The notes beneath the pieces are model-generated. The model was not told the origin of the DNA. It saw only the letters and a program-made list of their open reading frames with translations, and made no database searches. This document shows positions 1-7,738 of a DNA stretch of 64,000 nt, one piece after another; within the stretch, counting starts at the first letter, position 1, and every line of letters starts with the position of its first letter. Location: assembly GCA_020161135.1 (NCBI GenBank), contig JAIUOB010000002.1, forward strand, positions 744,001 to 808,000, written 5' to 3'. A program made the position numbers and the translations under genes. Source of the stretch: Gemmatimonadota bacterium. GTDB taxonomy: Bacteria; Gemmatimonadota; Gemmatimonadetes; Gemmatimonadales; Gemmatimonadaceae.

Positions 1-1433
1 TGCGGATTGATGTTGCGCCCCGCACGCGAGTGACACTGCATGCAGTCGCGTTGCTGGTGGCAGGTGGTGCAGGTGGGCAGCGACTGACGCGCTGCCTGCC
101 CGTGCTGGATGATCCACAGCGAGGTGCCGTTGTGATAGCCGCCGGCGGTGCGCCCCTGCGCCGACAGTCCCACCTGCACATGGCAGCTGCGGCAGAACAC
201 CTCGCGGCTGTGGCACTGCTGGCAGTCGGTCTCGCGGCCATACGCCTCCGGCGCGTGCCGCGCGACGAAGTTGGCCTTGTGGAAGCGGCGTGACGATTCG
301 CCCGCGTGACACTGCACGCAGTAGCTCTTGGCGTGGCACCCCTCGCAACTGGGGCGCTGCGTGGCCGCCTGCACGCCGTGCGTGCGCGAGAAGCCCGGCG
401 CATGGATCTGCACCGTGCGCGTCGTACGCGCCGGCACCGTGTCGCCAAGGGTGGCGTGGGCGCCGAGCGGCGCGCGGGCGTCGGCCGTACGATCGGCGCC
501 GCGCGGCACCTGCACCCGCAGCGCCACGCCCGGCGCGCTACCCGGTTCGGCCTCCTGCAGGCGCGCGATCGCGTCGGCGCCCAACGTGCCGGTGTGACAC
601 TGCGCGCAACTGCTGCGGGTGTGACAGGTGGCACAGGTGGCGGTCGGCGCGCGCGCGGCCGCGCTGTGCGTGTCGGAAAAGTCGCGCGCGCCGTGCGACG
701 CCGGCGCCACGTAGCGCGGCGCGCGACCACGCACGAGCGATGCGACGCGCGCGTCGGGCTCGAGCCCGAAGCGCGCGGCGACCGCACGGCCATTCACATG
801 GCACGTCGTGCACGTCTCGCGTGCATGACAGGTGACGCACTGCTGCGGCGTGGCCGCCGCACTCGCCGCGTGCGCGGTGGCGAAGCCTGCCGTGTCGTGC
901 GACGGCGGCTTGGGAAATGCGCCGACGCGGGCCGCACTCAGTGCCGTCGCCTGCACCAGCGGGACATGACAGCTTCCGCAGCGCGCTTCGGCCGCGAGGT
1001 GCGACGGCGCGCGATGCGTGTGGCACCCCAGGCAGGCGGTGGGCGTCGCACGCCCGACCTGCATCCATCCGCCGCCCGTGGCGTGGCAGTTCGTGCAGGC
1101 GGCGCCATCGCTGGCCGTGGCGGCGGCGTGGGAGCTGTGCTCGAACTTGAGGTTGGACGGCGCGCGCGTCGGCCCGCGCCAGGGCACGCGCTTCTGGACG
1201 CGTCCGTTGTGGCACGACGTGCAGCGCGCGGTATCGGGGTACACCTGCGCCCGCTCACCGCTGGTGATGCCGGCATGACAGCCGGCGCACTGCGGAAAGA
1301 GTCGCGCATGCTTGTCGTGGGGAAACGCAGAGGGCTGCGCGCCCGCCGGCGTCGCCGCGACCGCCGCCACGAAACCGATGAGGGCCAGCAGCCGCGTGAC
1401 GGGCGGCGCGAGCAGACGAAGCGCGCGCGTCAT
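1..1433 (-). CDS. Multiheme c-type cytochrome, at least 15 hemes (partial, C-terminus beyond left edge)
   Basis: The reading frame starts at ATG 1433 and stays open to the left edge, giving about 477 visible residues. A signal peptide ends near AGAQ, so the protein is exported. I count 15 CxxCH heme-attachment motifs in frame, including CAGCH, CTSCH, CTNCH, CLGCH, CGSCH, CVTCH, CTTCH, CATCH, CAQCH, CEGCH, CVQCH, CQQCH, CRSCH and CMQCH, so the intact protein probably binds more. There is no transmembrane segment after the signal, which suggests a periplasmic or surface electron carrier. The start codon overlaps the stop of the beta-barrel gene as ATGA, implying translational coupling and a shared complex. 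The family is not assigned; it resembles decaheme-type electron-transfer cytochromes only in motif density. Confidence 0.88.
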   Translation of the reverse strand, partial: MTRALRLLAPPVTRLLALIGFVAAVAATPAGAQPSAFPHDKHARLFPQCAGCHAGITSGERAQVYPDTARCTSCHNGRVQKRVPWRGPTRAPSNLKFEHSSHAAATASDGAACTNCHATGGGWMQVGRATPTACLGCHTHRAPSHLAAEARCGSCHVPLVQATALSAARVGAFPKPPSHDTAGFATAHAASAAATPQQCVTCHARETCTTCHVNGRAVAARFGLEPDARVASLVRGRAPRYVAPASHGARDFSDTHSAAARAPTATCATCHTRSSCAQCHTGTLGADAIARLQEAEPGSAPGVALRVQVPRGADRTADARAPLGAHATLGDTVPARTTRTVQIHAPGFSRTHGVQAATQRPSCEGCHAKSYCVQCHAGESSRRFHKANFVARHAPEAYGRETDCQQCHSREVFCRSCHVQVGLSAQGRTAGGYHNGTSLWIIQHGQAARQSLPTCTTCHQQRDCMQCHSRAGRNINP

Positions 1434-2983
1434 CGCGACCCTCCCGCAGCAGTCGCCCGCACGGTGGTCGCACCGGCCCGCGCCGCATCGCTGCGTGCCG
1501 CCCGACGCGCGGCGCGCAATCCCGGGTCACCGCCCACCGTCCAGTCGAGGCGCACGGTGGCCCGTCGTTGCGTCCAGTCGGTGCTGGGCGCGCCGTTGCG
1601 CGCGAGCTGGCGATACAGCGCGGCCGTGGCACTCAGGCGGAGGTCCGGCGCGAACTGCCAGCCGCCGTCGACGCTCAGCCCGAGCACGCGCCCGGTGCCC
1701 ACACGAAACTCGTAGATGCTCTCGAACGCCGTGGCGCTTGCCCCACCCACGAAGGCGCCGCGCGTGTAGTGCGCGCCCACATCGCCCTCGGTGCGCGCGG
1801 CGCCGGCGCCCACGTCGGCGCTGTAGCTGCCGTCGAGCTCCCAGCGCGACGCGGCGCGCCAGCGGGCAGCGCCACCCAGTCGCCAGCCGTCGGTGCGCAG
1901 CGAGGCGAAACCGAACCCGGCGTCGGTGGCCTGCCAGCGCCGACGCGCACCATGCGCGTCGAACGACAGGGCGCCGTCGGCGCGTTGCCAGTGTGCCTGC
2001 ACCCGTCCCTCATCGAAACCGACCGGGGAGAAGGCCCCCCAGATGGTCCACAGCTCGAAGAACGGACGGAACCGGTGCACCTCGCTGGACACCGTCACGC
2101 CGCGCACGGCCGGCAGTCGCCACCGCAGGCGCAGCTCGTTCGTCGTGCCGGTGGCGATGTCCTCCTGCCACGCGCCCTCGAGCTGGTGCCCCCGCGCGCG
2201 CCATGTGGCGTCGAGCGCCACGCGCTCGCTGTACAGCGCCGAGCGATTGTCGCGCACCTCGCGCTGCCAGGCGGCATGCACGCTGGTTTGTGCGGTGGGA
2301 CGCGCCTGCAACTGCGCGCCCACGAGGTACGCGTTGCGATCGGGCGGCAGCTCGTCCAGCGCGGCCAGCTCGCTGCTCGTGAATCCTTCGTTCACACCCT
2401 GCAGCAGACTCCATCCGCCGAACGCCTCGACGCGCAGCGTACGCCACGGCCGCAGCGCCACCGACGCACCATCGAAGTTGTACACCCCGAGCCCGGTGCC
2501 GGCGAACTGACGTCCGGCGCGCACGGTGGCGCGGTCGCGATCGAGCTGCAGGTACGCACTCAGCGCGTCGACGCGGTCGCCCACGCGCGGCCACAGGTCC
2601 GGCTGCGACCCGACCGCCCCGCGCACGCGCACACTGGCGTGCACACTCACGCCGCGCCCGAGCCCCCACGCCGTCACGTCCAGATCCTGCAGCAGCGGGA
2701 CGGTGCTGGAGGTCGCACCGGCGCGATGAAAGCGACAGTAGGCCTCGCCGCTGCTGCACGCCGCCAGCGCGCCGTTGGGGAGCTGACGCAGCGCGTCGGT
2801 GACCGGCGTGGTCTGTGCAAACGGCACCGAATCGCGCTCGAACGGGCGCAGCTCGAGGAACTGTGCGGTGGTGGTACCCCGCACGAGCACCCCCTGGGCG
2901 TCCGCGCGGTGCGACACGCCCCCCAGCACGAGCGCACCGCCCAGGGCCAGCGTGCAGGCACGCCGCATGGCGTGGCGTCTCAT
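1430..2983 (-). CDS. Outer-membrane beta-barrel protein of a multiheme cytochrome cluster
   Basis: 517 residues from ATG 2983, chosen because it begins a clean signal peptide (basic N-terminus, LALGGALVLGG core, cleavage near ADAQ); the open frame upstream has no export signal. The mature chain is rich in alternating aromatic/polar segments with Arg, Trp and Tyr (for example WQREVRDNRSALYSERV and RVEAFGGWSL), typical of amphipathic beta-strands of a porin. No hemes are present apart from isolated cysteines near residues 70-80. It lies between a NapC-like 20-heme gene (46 bp upstream) and a 15+-heme gene (4-bp overlap downstream). By analogy with porin-cytochrome conduits it could sheath a cytochrome through the outer membrane. 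Homology to MtrB/PioB is not evident by eye, so the role is inferred from context. Confidence 0.7.
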   Translation of the reverse strand: MRRHAMRRACTLALGGALVLGGVSHRADAQGVLVRGTTTAQFLELRPFERDSVPFAQTTPVTDALRQLPNGALAACSSGEAYCRFHRAGATSSTVPLLQDLDVTAWGLGRGVSVHASVRVRGAVGSQPDLWPRVGDRVDALSAYLQLDRDRATVRAGRQFAGTGLGVYNFDGASVALRPWRTLRVEAFGGWSLLQGVNEGFTSSELAALDELPPDRNAYLVGAQLQARPTAQTSVHAAWQREVRDNRSALYSERVALDATWRARGHQLEGAWQEDIATGTTNELRLRWRLPAVRGVTVSSEVHRFRPFFELWTIWGAFSPVGFDEGRVQAHWQRADGALSFDAHGARRRWQATDAGFGFASLRTDGWRLGGAARWRAASRWELDGSYSADVGAGAARTEGDVGAHYTRGAFVGGASATAFESIYEFRVGTGRVLGLSVDGGWQFAPDLRLSATAALYRQLARNGAPSTDWTQRRATVRLDWTVGGDPGLRAARRAARSDAARAGATTVRATAAGGSR

Positions 2984-3029
2984 GGTCCGCCTCTCACCGC
3001 ACCGGACACGGCGTCGCTCACCACGCACC

Positions 3030-4952
3030 TCACCGCGGCGGGCGCGCGGCAGGCGTCCAGTGCGTGGCATGACAGTCGGCACACTCGCGCCGCGGATAGT
3101 GCGCCTGCCGCTGCGCCGCATGACAGGCGAGGCACACCTGGCGCGATGCCGGGAGCGCGAGCACCGCCGCGTTCGCATGGCACCCCGACCCGGCGCAGCC
3201 GTCGTGCGCCGCACGCGTGTGCGTCGACAATCGCGGCGTGTGACAGGCGCTGCACGCGCGCGCCTCGTCGTGGTGTTCGACATGGCACGAGGCGCAGGTG
3301 CGGTTCACGCCCAGCAGCGGACCCTGCACATGACACCCACGGCACTCGAGGTCGCGATGCGCGACGTGTGCAAAGGTCGTCTGCTGCGTGCGGGGCGCAC
3401 GGCCGGCGGCCGGCGTCACCTGCAACGTGGCCGGAAGCGGCGTGGCCAGTTGCGTGCGCATGCGATGACATCCCTCACACGCCACCGGACGGTCCGTCGC
3501 ATGATGGCACCCGGCACAGTCGGCCTTGGTGCGGACGAACAGCGCCCCGTTCGCGCGGTGGCATCCGCTGCACGCCAGCACGCCGTGCGTACCGTGCGAG
3601 AACGACGGCGAATCCTTGGGCGGCTTGCCGACGGCCCGTTGCGTCGGCTGTGCGGGCTGCACCTGCCGCACGAGCTGCAGCGTCACCCGCGTGTCCAATG
3701 CGCGGCGCGCCACCCTCCCAATGACACGGCGCGCGGCCTGCGCTGCGCCGCGCGCCCTCCGTCCGCGCGTCATCGGGTCATCGCGCCACCGACTGATGGG
3801 TTTGGCGCTGGGTCTGGCACCGGACCTCGTGATCGTCTTGTGGCAGTCCACGCACTCCACGCCCTTGGGCTTCCAACTGTGCGCCTCATGACACTGCCCG
3901 CACGTCGCCTTGCCATGCGGTCCGTCCTTCGCGTGCACGGGCGACCGCTCGGTGAGGTTGGTGTGACAGCCGCTGTTGGCGCACGTCTCGTATGCGCCCT
4001 TCGGCTCCTTCTGGGTGTGCGGATTGTGGCAGGTGCCGCAGACGGCCTTGTGGCCCTTGTCCTGCTCCGGGGCGAAATCCTTGAGCCGCTGCTGCATCTG
4101 GTGACAGCCGAGGCAACTGCCATCCGACCCGACCGGCGTGAGCATCTTGCGCAGCGTATCGGTCGGCGCGTCCTCAGGGGCGACGCGCAGGAAGGTGTGG
4201 CATCCCGTGCAATGCTGCCGGGCCTGTCCGGCCATCTTGCCCAGCACGACCTTCGTCTCCGACTCCTTGTGGCAACCGCTCTGTCCGCACGTCTTGTCGA
4301 CGGGGCGGAAGCGATGCACCTCCTGCCCGTGGCAGGTCACGCAGGCAACTTCCTTGAGCGCCGATGAGTCGCTCTCGAGGTGCAGGCGATGTCCTGCGGT
4401 GCGCACGATGCGCTTCCAACTGCTGTCGGCGCGATTCTGCACGTGGCACTCCGCGCAGATCTTCGTGGGCACCTTCGCGTGCTCAGGGATCTCGATCGGT
4501 CGCTCGGCGATCCAGAAGTAGAGCTGGCGGACGTTGGCGACCATCCCCTGCCGGTGGCAGGCATGACACTCGAGCTTGCGATGCTCGGACTTCTGGAAGG
4601 CCGTCCACGCATCACCCATCACGTGGCAGCTCATGCAGAAGTCGTTGTTGTGCTCCATGTAGTGATTGCCGGCGTACCCCACCGCGCCGATGCTCGACAA
4701 CGCTACGAGCCCCACCGCGCCGAGTCCGATCCGATAACCGCGCGACTTCACCCCCAGCCACGCCGCGATCTCGACTCGGCGGCGCCAGAGTGTGAAGAAC
4801 ACGAAGCCGCCAACGGCCATCCCCGCGAGGACCAGGGAGAACTGGACCCACGCGGGGAGATTGAAGCCGAACTGGAGGATCTGGCCGATCGGCCCCGGTA
4901 CGGGATTCTCGAGGATGACTCCCGAGCCGGGGCCGTGCGGTGCCTGCATCAC
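3030..4952 (-). CDS. NapC/NirT-like membrane-anchored 20-heme cytochrome c
   Basis: 640 residues. Two hydrophobic segments (about residues 33-56 and 74-94) precede the first heme, FCMSCH at 106-110, as in quinol-oxidising NapC/NirT proteins. I count 17 CxxCH motifs plus three CX4CH motifs (CGQSGCH, CANSGCH, CAGSGCH), giving up to 20 hemes. Eleven lie in the N-terminal half and nine in the C-terminal half, separated by a basic, heme-free linker at about residues 378-455. That split suggests a fusion of a NapC-like module with a second cytochrome module. It probably takes electrons from the quinone pool into the periplasm. It starts 7 bp after the 9-heme lipoprotein gene and is followed by the barrel gene. 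Both M1 and M2 are possible starts. Confidence 0.88.
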   Translation of the reverse strand: MMQAPHGPGSGVILENPVPGPIGQILQFGFNLPAWVQFSLVLAGMAVGGFVFFTLWRRRVEIAAWLGVKSRGYRIGLGAVGLVALSSIGAVGYAGNHYMEHNNDFCMSCHVMGDAWTAFQKSEHRKLECHACHRQGMVANVRQLYFWIAERPIEIPEHAKVPTKICAECHVQNRADSSWKRIVRTAGHRLHLESDSSALKEVACVTCHGQEVHRFRPVDKTCGQSGCHKESETKVVLGKMAGQARQHCTGCHTFLRVAPEDAPTDTLRKMLTPVGSDGSCLGCHQMQQRLKDFAPEQDKGHKAVCGTCHNPHTQKEPKGAYETCANSGCHTNLTERSPVHAKDGPHGKATCGQCHEAHSWKPKGVECVDCHKTITRSGARPSAKPISRWRDDPMTRGRRARGAAQAARRVIGRVARRALDTRVTLQLVRQVQPAQPTQRAVGKPPKDSPSFSHGTHGVLACSGCHRANGALFVRTKADCAGCHHATDRPVACEGCHRMRTQLATPLPATLQVTPAAGRAPRTQQTTFAHVAHRDLECRGCHVQGPLLGVNRTCASCHVEHHDEARACSACHTPRLSTHTRAAHDGCAGSGCHANAAVLALPASRQVCLACHAAQRQAHYPRRECADCHATHWTPAARPPR

Positions 4953-4959
4953 GCGCGCC

Positions 4960-6444
4960 TCACTTCTGCAGGAACGTGTTGCGGAGGTCGAGCCCGGCCA
5001 TCACCGACACGCCGTAGTCCTTCTTGAGCTGCGCGATGCTGGCGGTGAGGAGCGCCTCGACGAGGTACGGATTGTGGATCACCGCCGCCGTCGCCGACCC
5101 GGTCGTCGCGTTGTAGACGCTCGCCGAGTTGAAGTTCGCGCCTTCGGCCGTCGTGATCTTGTTGTCGGTCGTGCTGAACTCCGTCGGACGCTGCACCCGC
5201 ACCAGCGCCACCAGGCGATTCACTTCCGTGGCCAGCGTCCTGACGCGGGTCTCCGCCACCAGCTCGGCACTGCGCGCTGCCGCCTCGCTGCCATGGCAGC
5301 CACCCGTCGCGCAGCTCTTGAAGGAGCGCTTGTCCGACGTGCAGTTCTGGTCCGCCGTGGGCGCGCCGTTCGCGTCGACGCACGGCGTCGGCAGGAAGCG
5401 GTGGCCCGTGACGTTCTGCTGGAACGAGCCGGTCGCGTCGGTGACCGTGTACTTGTTGACGTGGCAGCCGGCGCAGAGGCGCGGGTTGGCCGTCGAACCG
5501 TGCGTCGTCGTGATCTTCGAGACGCCCGCCGGAATCTCCATGCCCGGCGGCACCCACCCGAACTCACCCGTCAGCAGTGCGCCTTCGGCCGAGTGGGCCC
5601 CACGCGACGACGTCGGATCGGGGACGCTGCGGCGGTTGTGGCACTTCATGCACAGGTTCTGCTCGGTGTTGTTCACCGCGATGCTGAAGCGGAGCTGTGC
5701 GTTGTTGTTCTTCGCGTGCGGGTCGTGGCAGATGGCGCAGGTGATGGTGAGCGTGTCACCACGACCCTTCGCCTTCTCCTGATAGTTCGTGCGCTGCGCG
5801 ATGCCCCAGTTGGCCAGCGCGCCCTGCCCCGTGTGGCACCCCTGGCAGTACGCCGAGTCGGCCGACGCGCGCCACGCCGACGCCTTCGACTTCGCGAGCG
5901 TGCCGTGCCCCGACACCTTCCACTCGTCGTAGAAGGGGTTGTGCACGCCGCTGTGGCAGGCGCCGCAGCCGTTGCTGAAGCCACTGCCGGCCTTGAGCGA
6001 CACGAGCGGCACATTGGCCTTCGTGGGATTCGTGATGTGCGCGGTGCCCGCTCCATGGCACGACTCGCACTGCACGTCCTGGTAGCGCGCATCCTTCGTG
6101 GAACGCCAGCCGGCAATCGTGTCCGTCTTGCCGTTGCCGTTGTTGTTCACCGTGTGGCACGCCTCGCAGTAGCCCTTCTTGCCGGCGTTCGCCTGCAGGG
6201 TGGCCCAGGCGTTGGCGTGCTTGGTCTCCTTCCACTTGCCAAGCACTTCGACGTGGCAGGCGCCGCAGGTGGGCGTCTTGGAGGTCGTGCTCTGGTAGCC
6301 GACGAAGCCGGCGGCCGTGGCCGCGGGCGTCTCGAACAGCGGGCGGTCGCGATAGACGATCTTCTCGTCGGTGCAGCCGGCCGCTCCGGCCAGCAGCAGC
6401 AGGGCCGCCATTGTGGTGCGCGAATGGGACGTGAGCGTCCGCAT
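4960..6444 (-). CDS. Nine-heme c-type cytochrome lipoprotein
   Basis: 494 residues from ATG 6444. This start has a GAGAGG ribosome site about 7 bases upstream and opens directly into a lipoprotein signal with lipobox LAGAAGC; the frame continues further upstream without such features. Eight CxxCH motifs (CGACH twice, CEACH, CESCH, CQGCH, CAICH, CMKCH, CAGCH) and one CX4CH (CATGGCH) give nine probable hemes. The first motif pattern, CGACHVEVLGKWKETKHANA, resembles cytochrome c554/MtrA-like proteins. The last 110 residues lack hemes. It would be anchored in the periplasmic leaflet of a membrane and is the first gene of the four-gene cytochrome cluster downstream of ccmH. Confidence 0.87.
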   Translation of the reverse strand: MRTLTSHSRTTMAALLLLAGAAGCTDEKIVYRDRPLFETPAATAAGFVGYQSTTSKTPTCGACHVEVLGKWKETKHANAWATLQANAGKKGYCEACHTVNNNGNGKTDTIAGWRSTKDARYQDVQCESCHGAGTAHITNPTKANVPLVSLKAGSGFSNGCGACHSGVHNPFYDEWKVSGHGTLAKSKASAWRASADSAYCQGCHTGQGALANWGIAQRTNYQEKAKGRGDTLTITCAICHDPHAKNNNAQLRFSIAVNNTEQNLCMKCHNRRSVPDPTSSRGAHSAEGALLTGEFGWVPPGMEIPAGVSKITTTHGSTANPRLCAGCHVNKYTVTDATGSFQQNVTGHRFLPTPCVDANGAPTADQNCTSDKRSFKSCATGGCHGSEAAARSAELVAETRVRTLATEVNRLVALVRVQRPTEFSTTDNKITTAEGANFNSASVYNATTGSATAAVIHNPYLVEALLTASIAQLKKDYGVSVMAGLDLRNTFLQK

Positions 6445-6636
6445 TGTCGCCTCTCGTTCGTGGTGAATCGTCGTGCGTCGCATGGTGCGCGGGGCTTGGT
6501 GCGCGATAAGGGAGTGTCGCGCTACACAAATGACGATTCGCCCATATTCATGCCGTCCGGGTTTCCCCGAACATTTACGGAGGCGCACCGGGCTCGTGCG
6601 TAATACTACGAGGTTGTCGCTTTGCGCACGAACCGA

Positions 6637-7161
6637 TCAGGGACGAGGTGAATCCACCCCACCAGGTGCGACTTCGACACCCGGCGCGCCCGCCTGCATC
6701 CAGCGGCGCGCGACGAAATAGACCGCAATGCCACCGGTCAGCAGGAACACCACCGGCACCCAATACAGCAGCAGGTTGAGCCCCGATCGACGCGGCTCGA
6801 GCAGGATCCAGTCCCCGTACTTGGCGAGGAAGTAGTCGAGCACCTGCTGCTCGCTCCGTCCGTTCGCGAGCTGCTCACGCACCAACCCCTTCATCTGCGT
6901 CGCGAGCTCGGCCGGCGAGTCCTGGATGCTCTCGCCCTGACACACCGGGCAGCGCAACCGCTGGGCCACGGCCTTCACGCGGCGGTCGAGCACGCTGTCC
7001 GCACCGGGGAGCGGCACTTGCACACCTGCAGGTGCGGTTTGCAACGCCGCCGCATCTGCGCCCGCGGACGTCGCCTGCGCGCGCGCCGGCTGCGACGCGC
7101 CCGCCGTGGTCAGCAGGCACAGGACCAGCGCCGTCATGCGCACGCCGCGTGTCACGCGCAT
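6637..7161 (-). CDS. ccmH: Cytochrome c maturation protein CcmH (short form)
   Basis: 174 residues. A signal peptide is followed by the CcmH/CycL redox motif RCPVCQGESIQDS, then a helical segment and a C-terminal transmembrane helix (LLLYWVPVVFLLTGGIAVYF). The periplasmic thiol pair keeps apocytochrome cysteines reduced for heme ligation together with CcmF. Only the N-terminal CcmH domain is present; no TPR CcmI-like domain or adjacent ccmI gene is seen here. The start ATG at 7161 overlaps the ccmG stop (TGATG). It is the last gene of the ccm operon and precedes the multiheme cytochrome genes after a gap of about 190 bp. An internal ATG at 7137 is an alternative start. Confidence 0.93.
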   Translation of the reverse strand: MRVTRGVRMTALVLCLLTTAGASQPARAQATSAGADAAALQTAPAGVQVPLPGADSVLDRRVKAVAQRLRCPVCQGESIQDSPAELATQMKGLVREQLANGRSEQQVLDYFLAKYGDWILLEPRRSGLNLLLYWVPVVFLLTGGIAVYFVARRWMQAGAPGVEVAPGGVDSPRP

Positions 7162-7730
7162 CACTTCGTCCCTGCGGTGAGCACCGAATCCACGACCTTG
7201 ATCATCGCCGCTTCGGTGACGGGGCCGATGAACTTGTGCGCGATGCGCCCGTTCCCGTCGATCACGAAGGTTTCGGGCACGCCGTACAGCCCGTAGTCGA
7301 TGGCCGTGCGCGCCGCCGGATCGCTGAGCGACGGATACGCCTGTCCACCCATCTGCTCGATCCACTGCAGGCCGTTGGCTTCCTTGTCGTTGTACAGCAT
7401 GCCGTAGAAGCGGACGCCGCGGGCATGCAGCGCCTTCGACGCCGCGCTGAGGTCGGCGTGCTCGTCACGACAGGCCAGGCACCACGACGCCCAGAAGTTG
7501 AGCACCACCACCTGTCCCTTGAGGTCACCGAGGTCGACGGTGTCGCCCACGTTGCGCCGCTGCACGCTGTCGTCGCCGATGGCAAACACGGGGCGCGCGA
7601 ACGCCGGCGCCGGCTTGCCGGGCAACGGCGACGGAATGTCGCGCGGGTTGCGCGTCATGCCGTAGCTGAGGAGCGCGATGATGGGCACGCCCACCAGCGC
7701 CGTGACCGTGAAGGCCCGCTTCCAATCCAT
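7161..7730 (-). CDS. ccmG: Thiol:disulfide interchange protein CcmG/DsbE
   Basis: 189 residues from ATG 7730, just before the hydrophobic anchor (FTVTALVGVPIIALLSYG); the frame upstream overlaps ccmF and has no signal. It has a thioredoxin fold with active site FWASWCLACRDEH and the cis-Pro loop YGVPETFVID. It reduces apocytochrome c cysteines in the periplasm before heme attachment, using electrons from CcdA/DsbD. It lies 8 bp after ccmF and overlaps ccmH, so the genes are transcribed together. Confidence 0.94.
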   Translation of the reverse strand: MDWKRAFTVTALVGVPIIALLSYGMTRNPRDIPSPLPGKPAPAFARPVFAIGDDSVQRRNVGDTVDLGDLKGQVVVLNFWASWCLACRDEHADLSAASKALHARGVRFYGMLYNDKEANGLQWIEQMGGQAYPSLSDPAARTAIDYGLYGVPETFVIDGNGRIAHKFIGPVTEAAMIKVVDSVLTAGTK

Positions 7731-7738
7731 GGCGCGCC

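Noticed and set aside
306..1715. Long plus-strand ORFs opposite the cytochrome and beta-barrel genes
   Set aside because: They are shadows of GC-rich minus-strand genes: Arg/Ala/His-rich translations with no motif, while the minus frame carries regular CxxCH motifs and signal peptides.
3650..3820. Possible frameshift in the 20-heme cytochrome gene at the heme-free linker
   Set aside because: The frame stays open and hemes resume in the same frame on both sides, so a linker or fusion explains it without an error.
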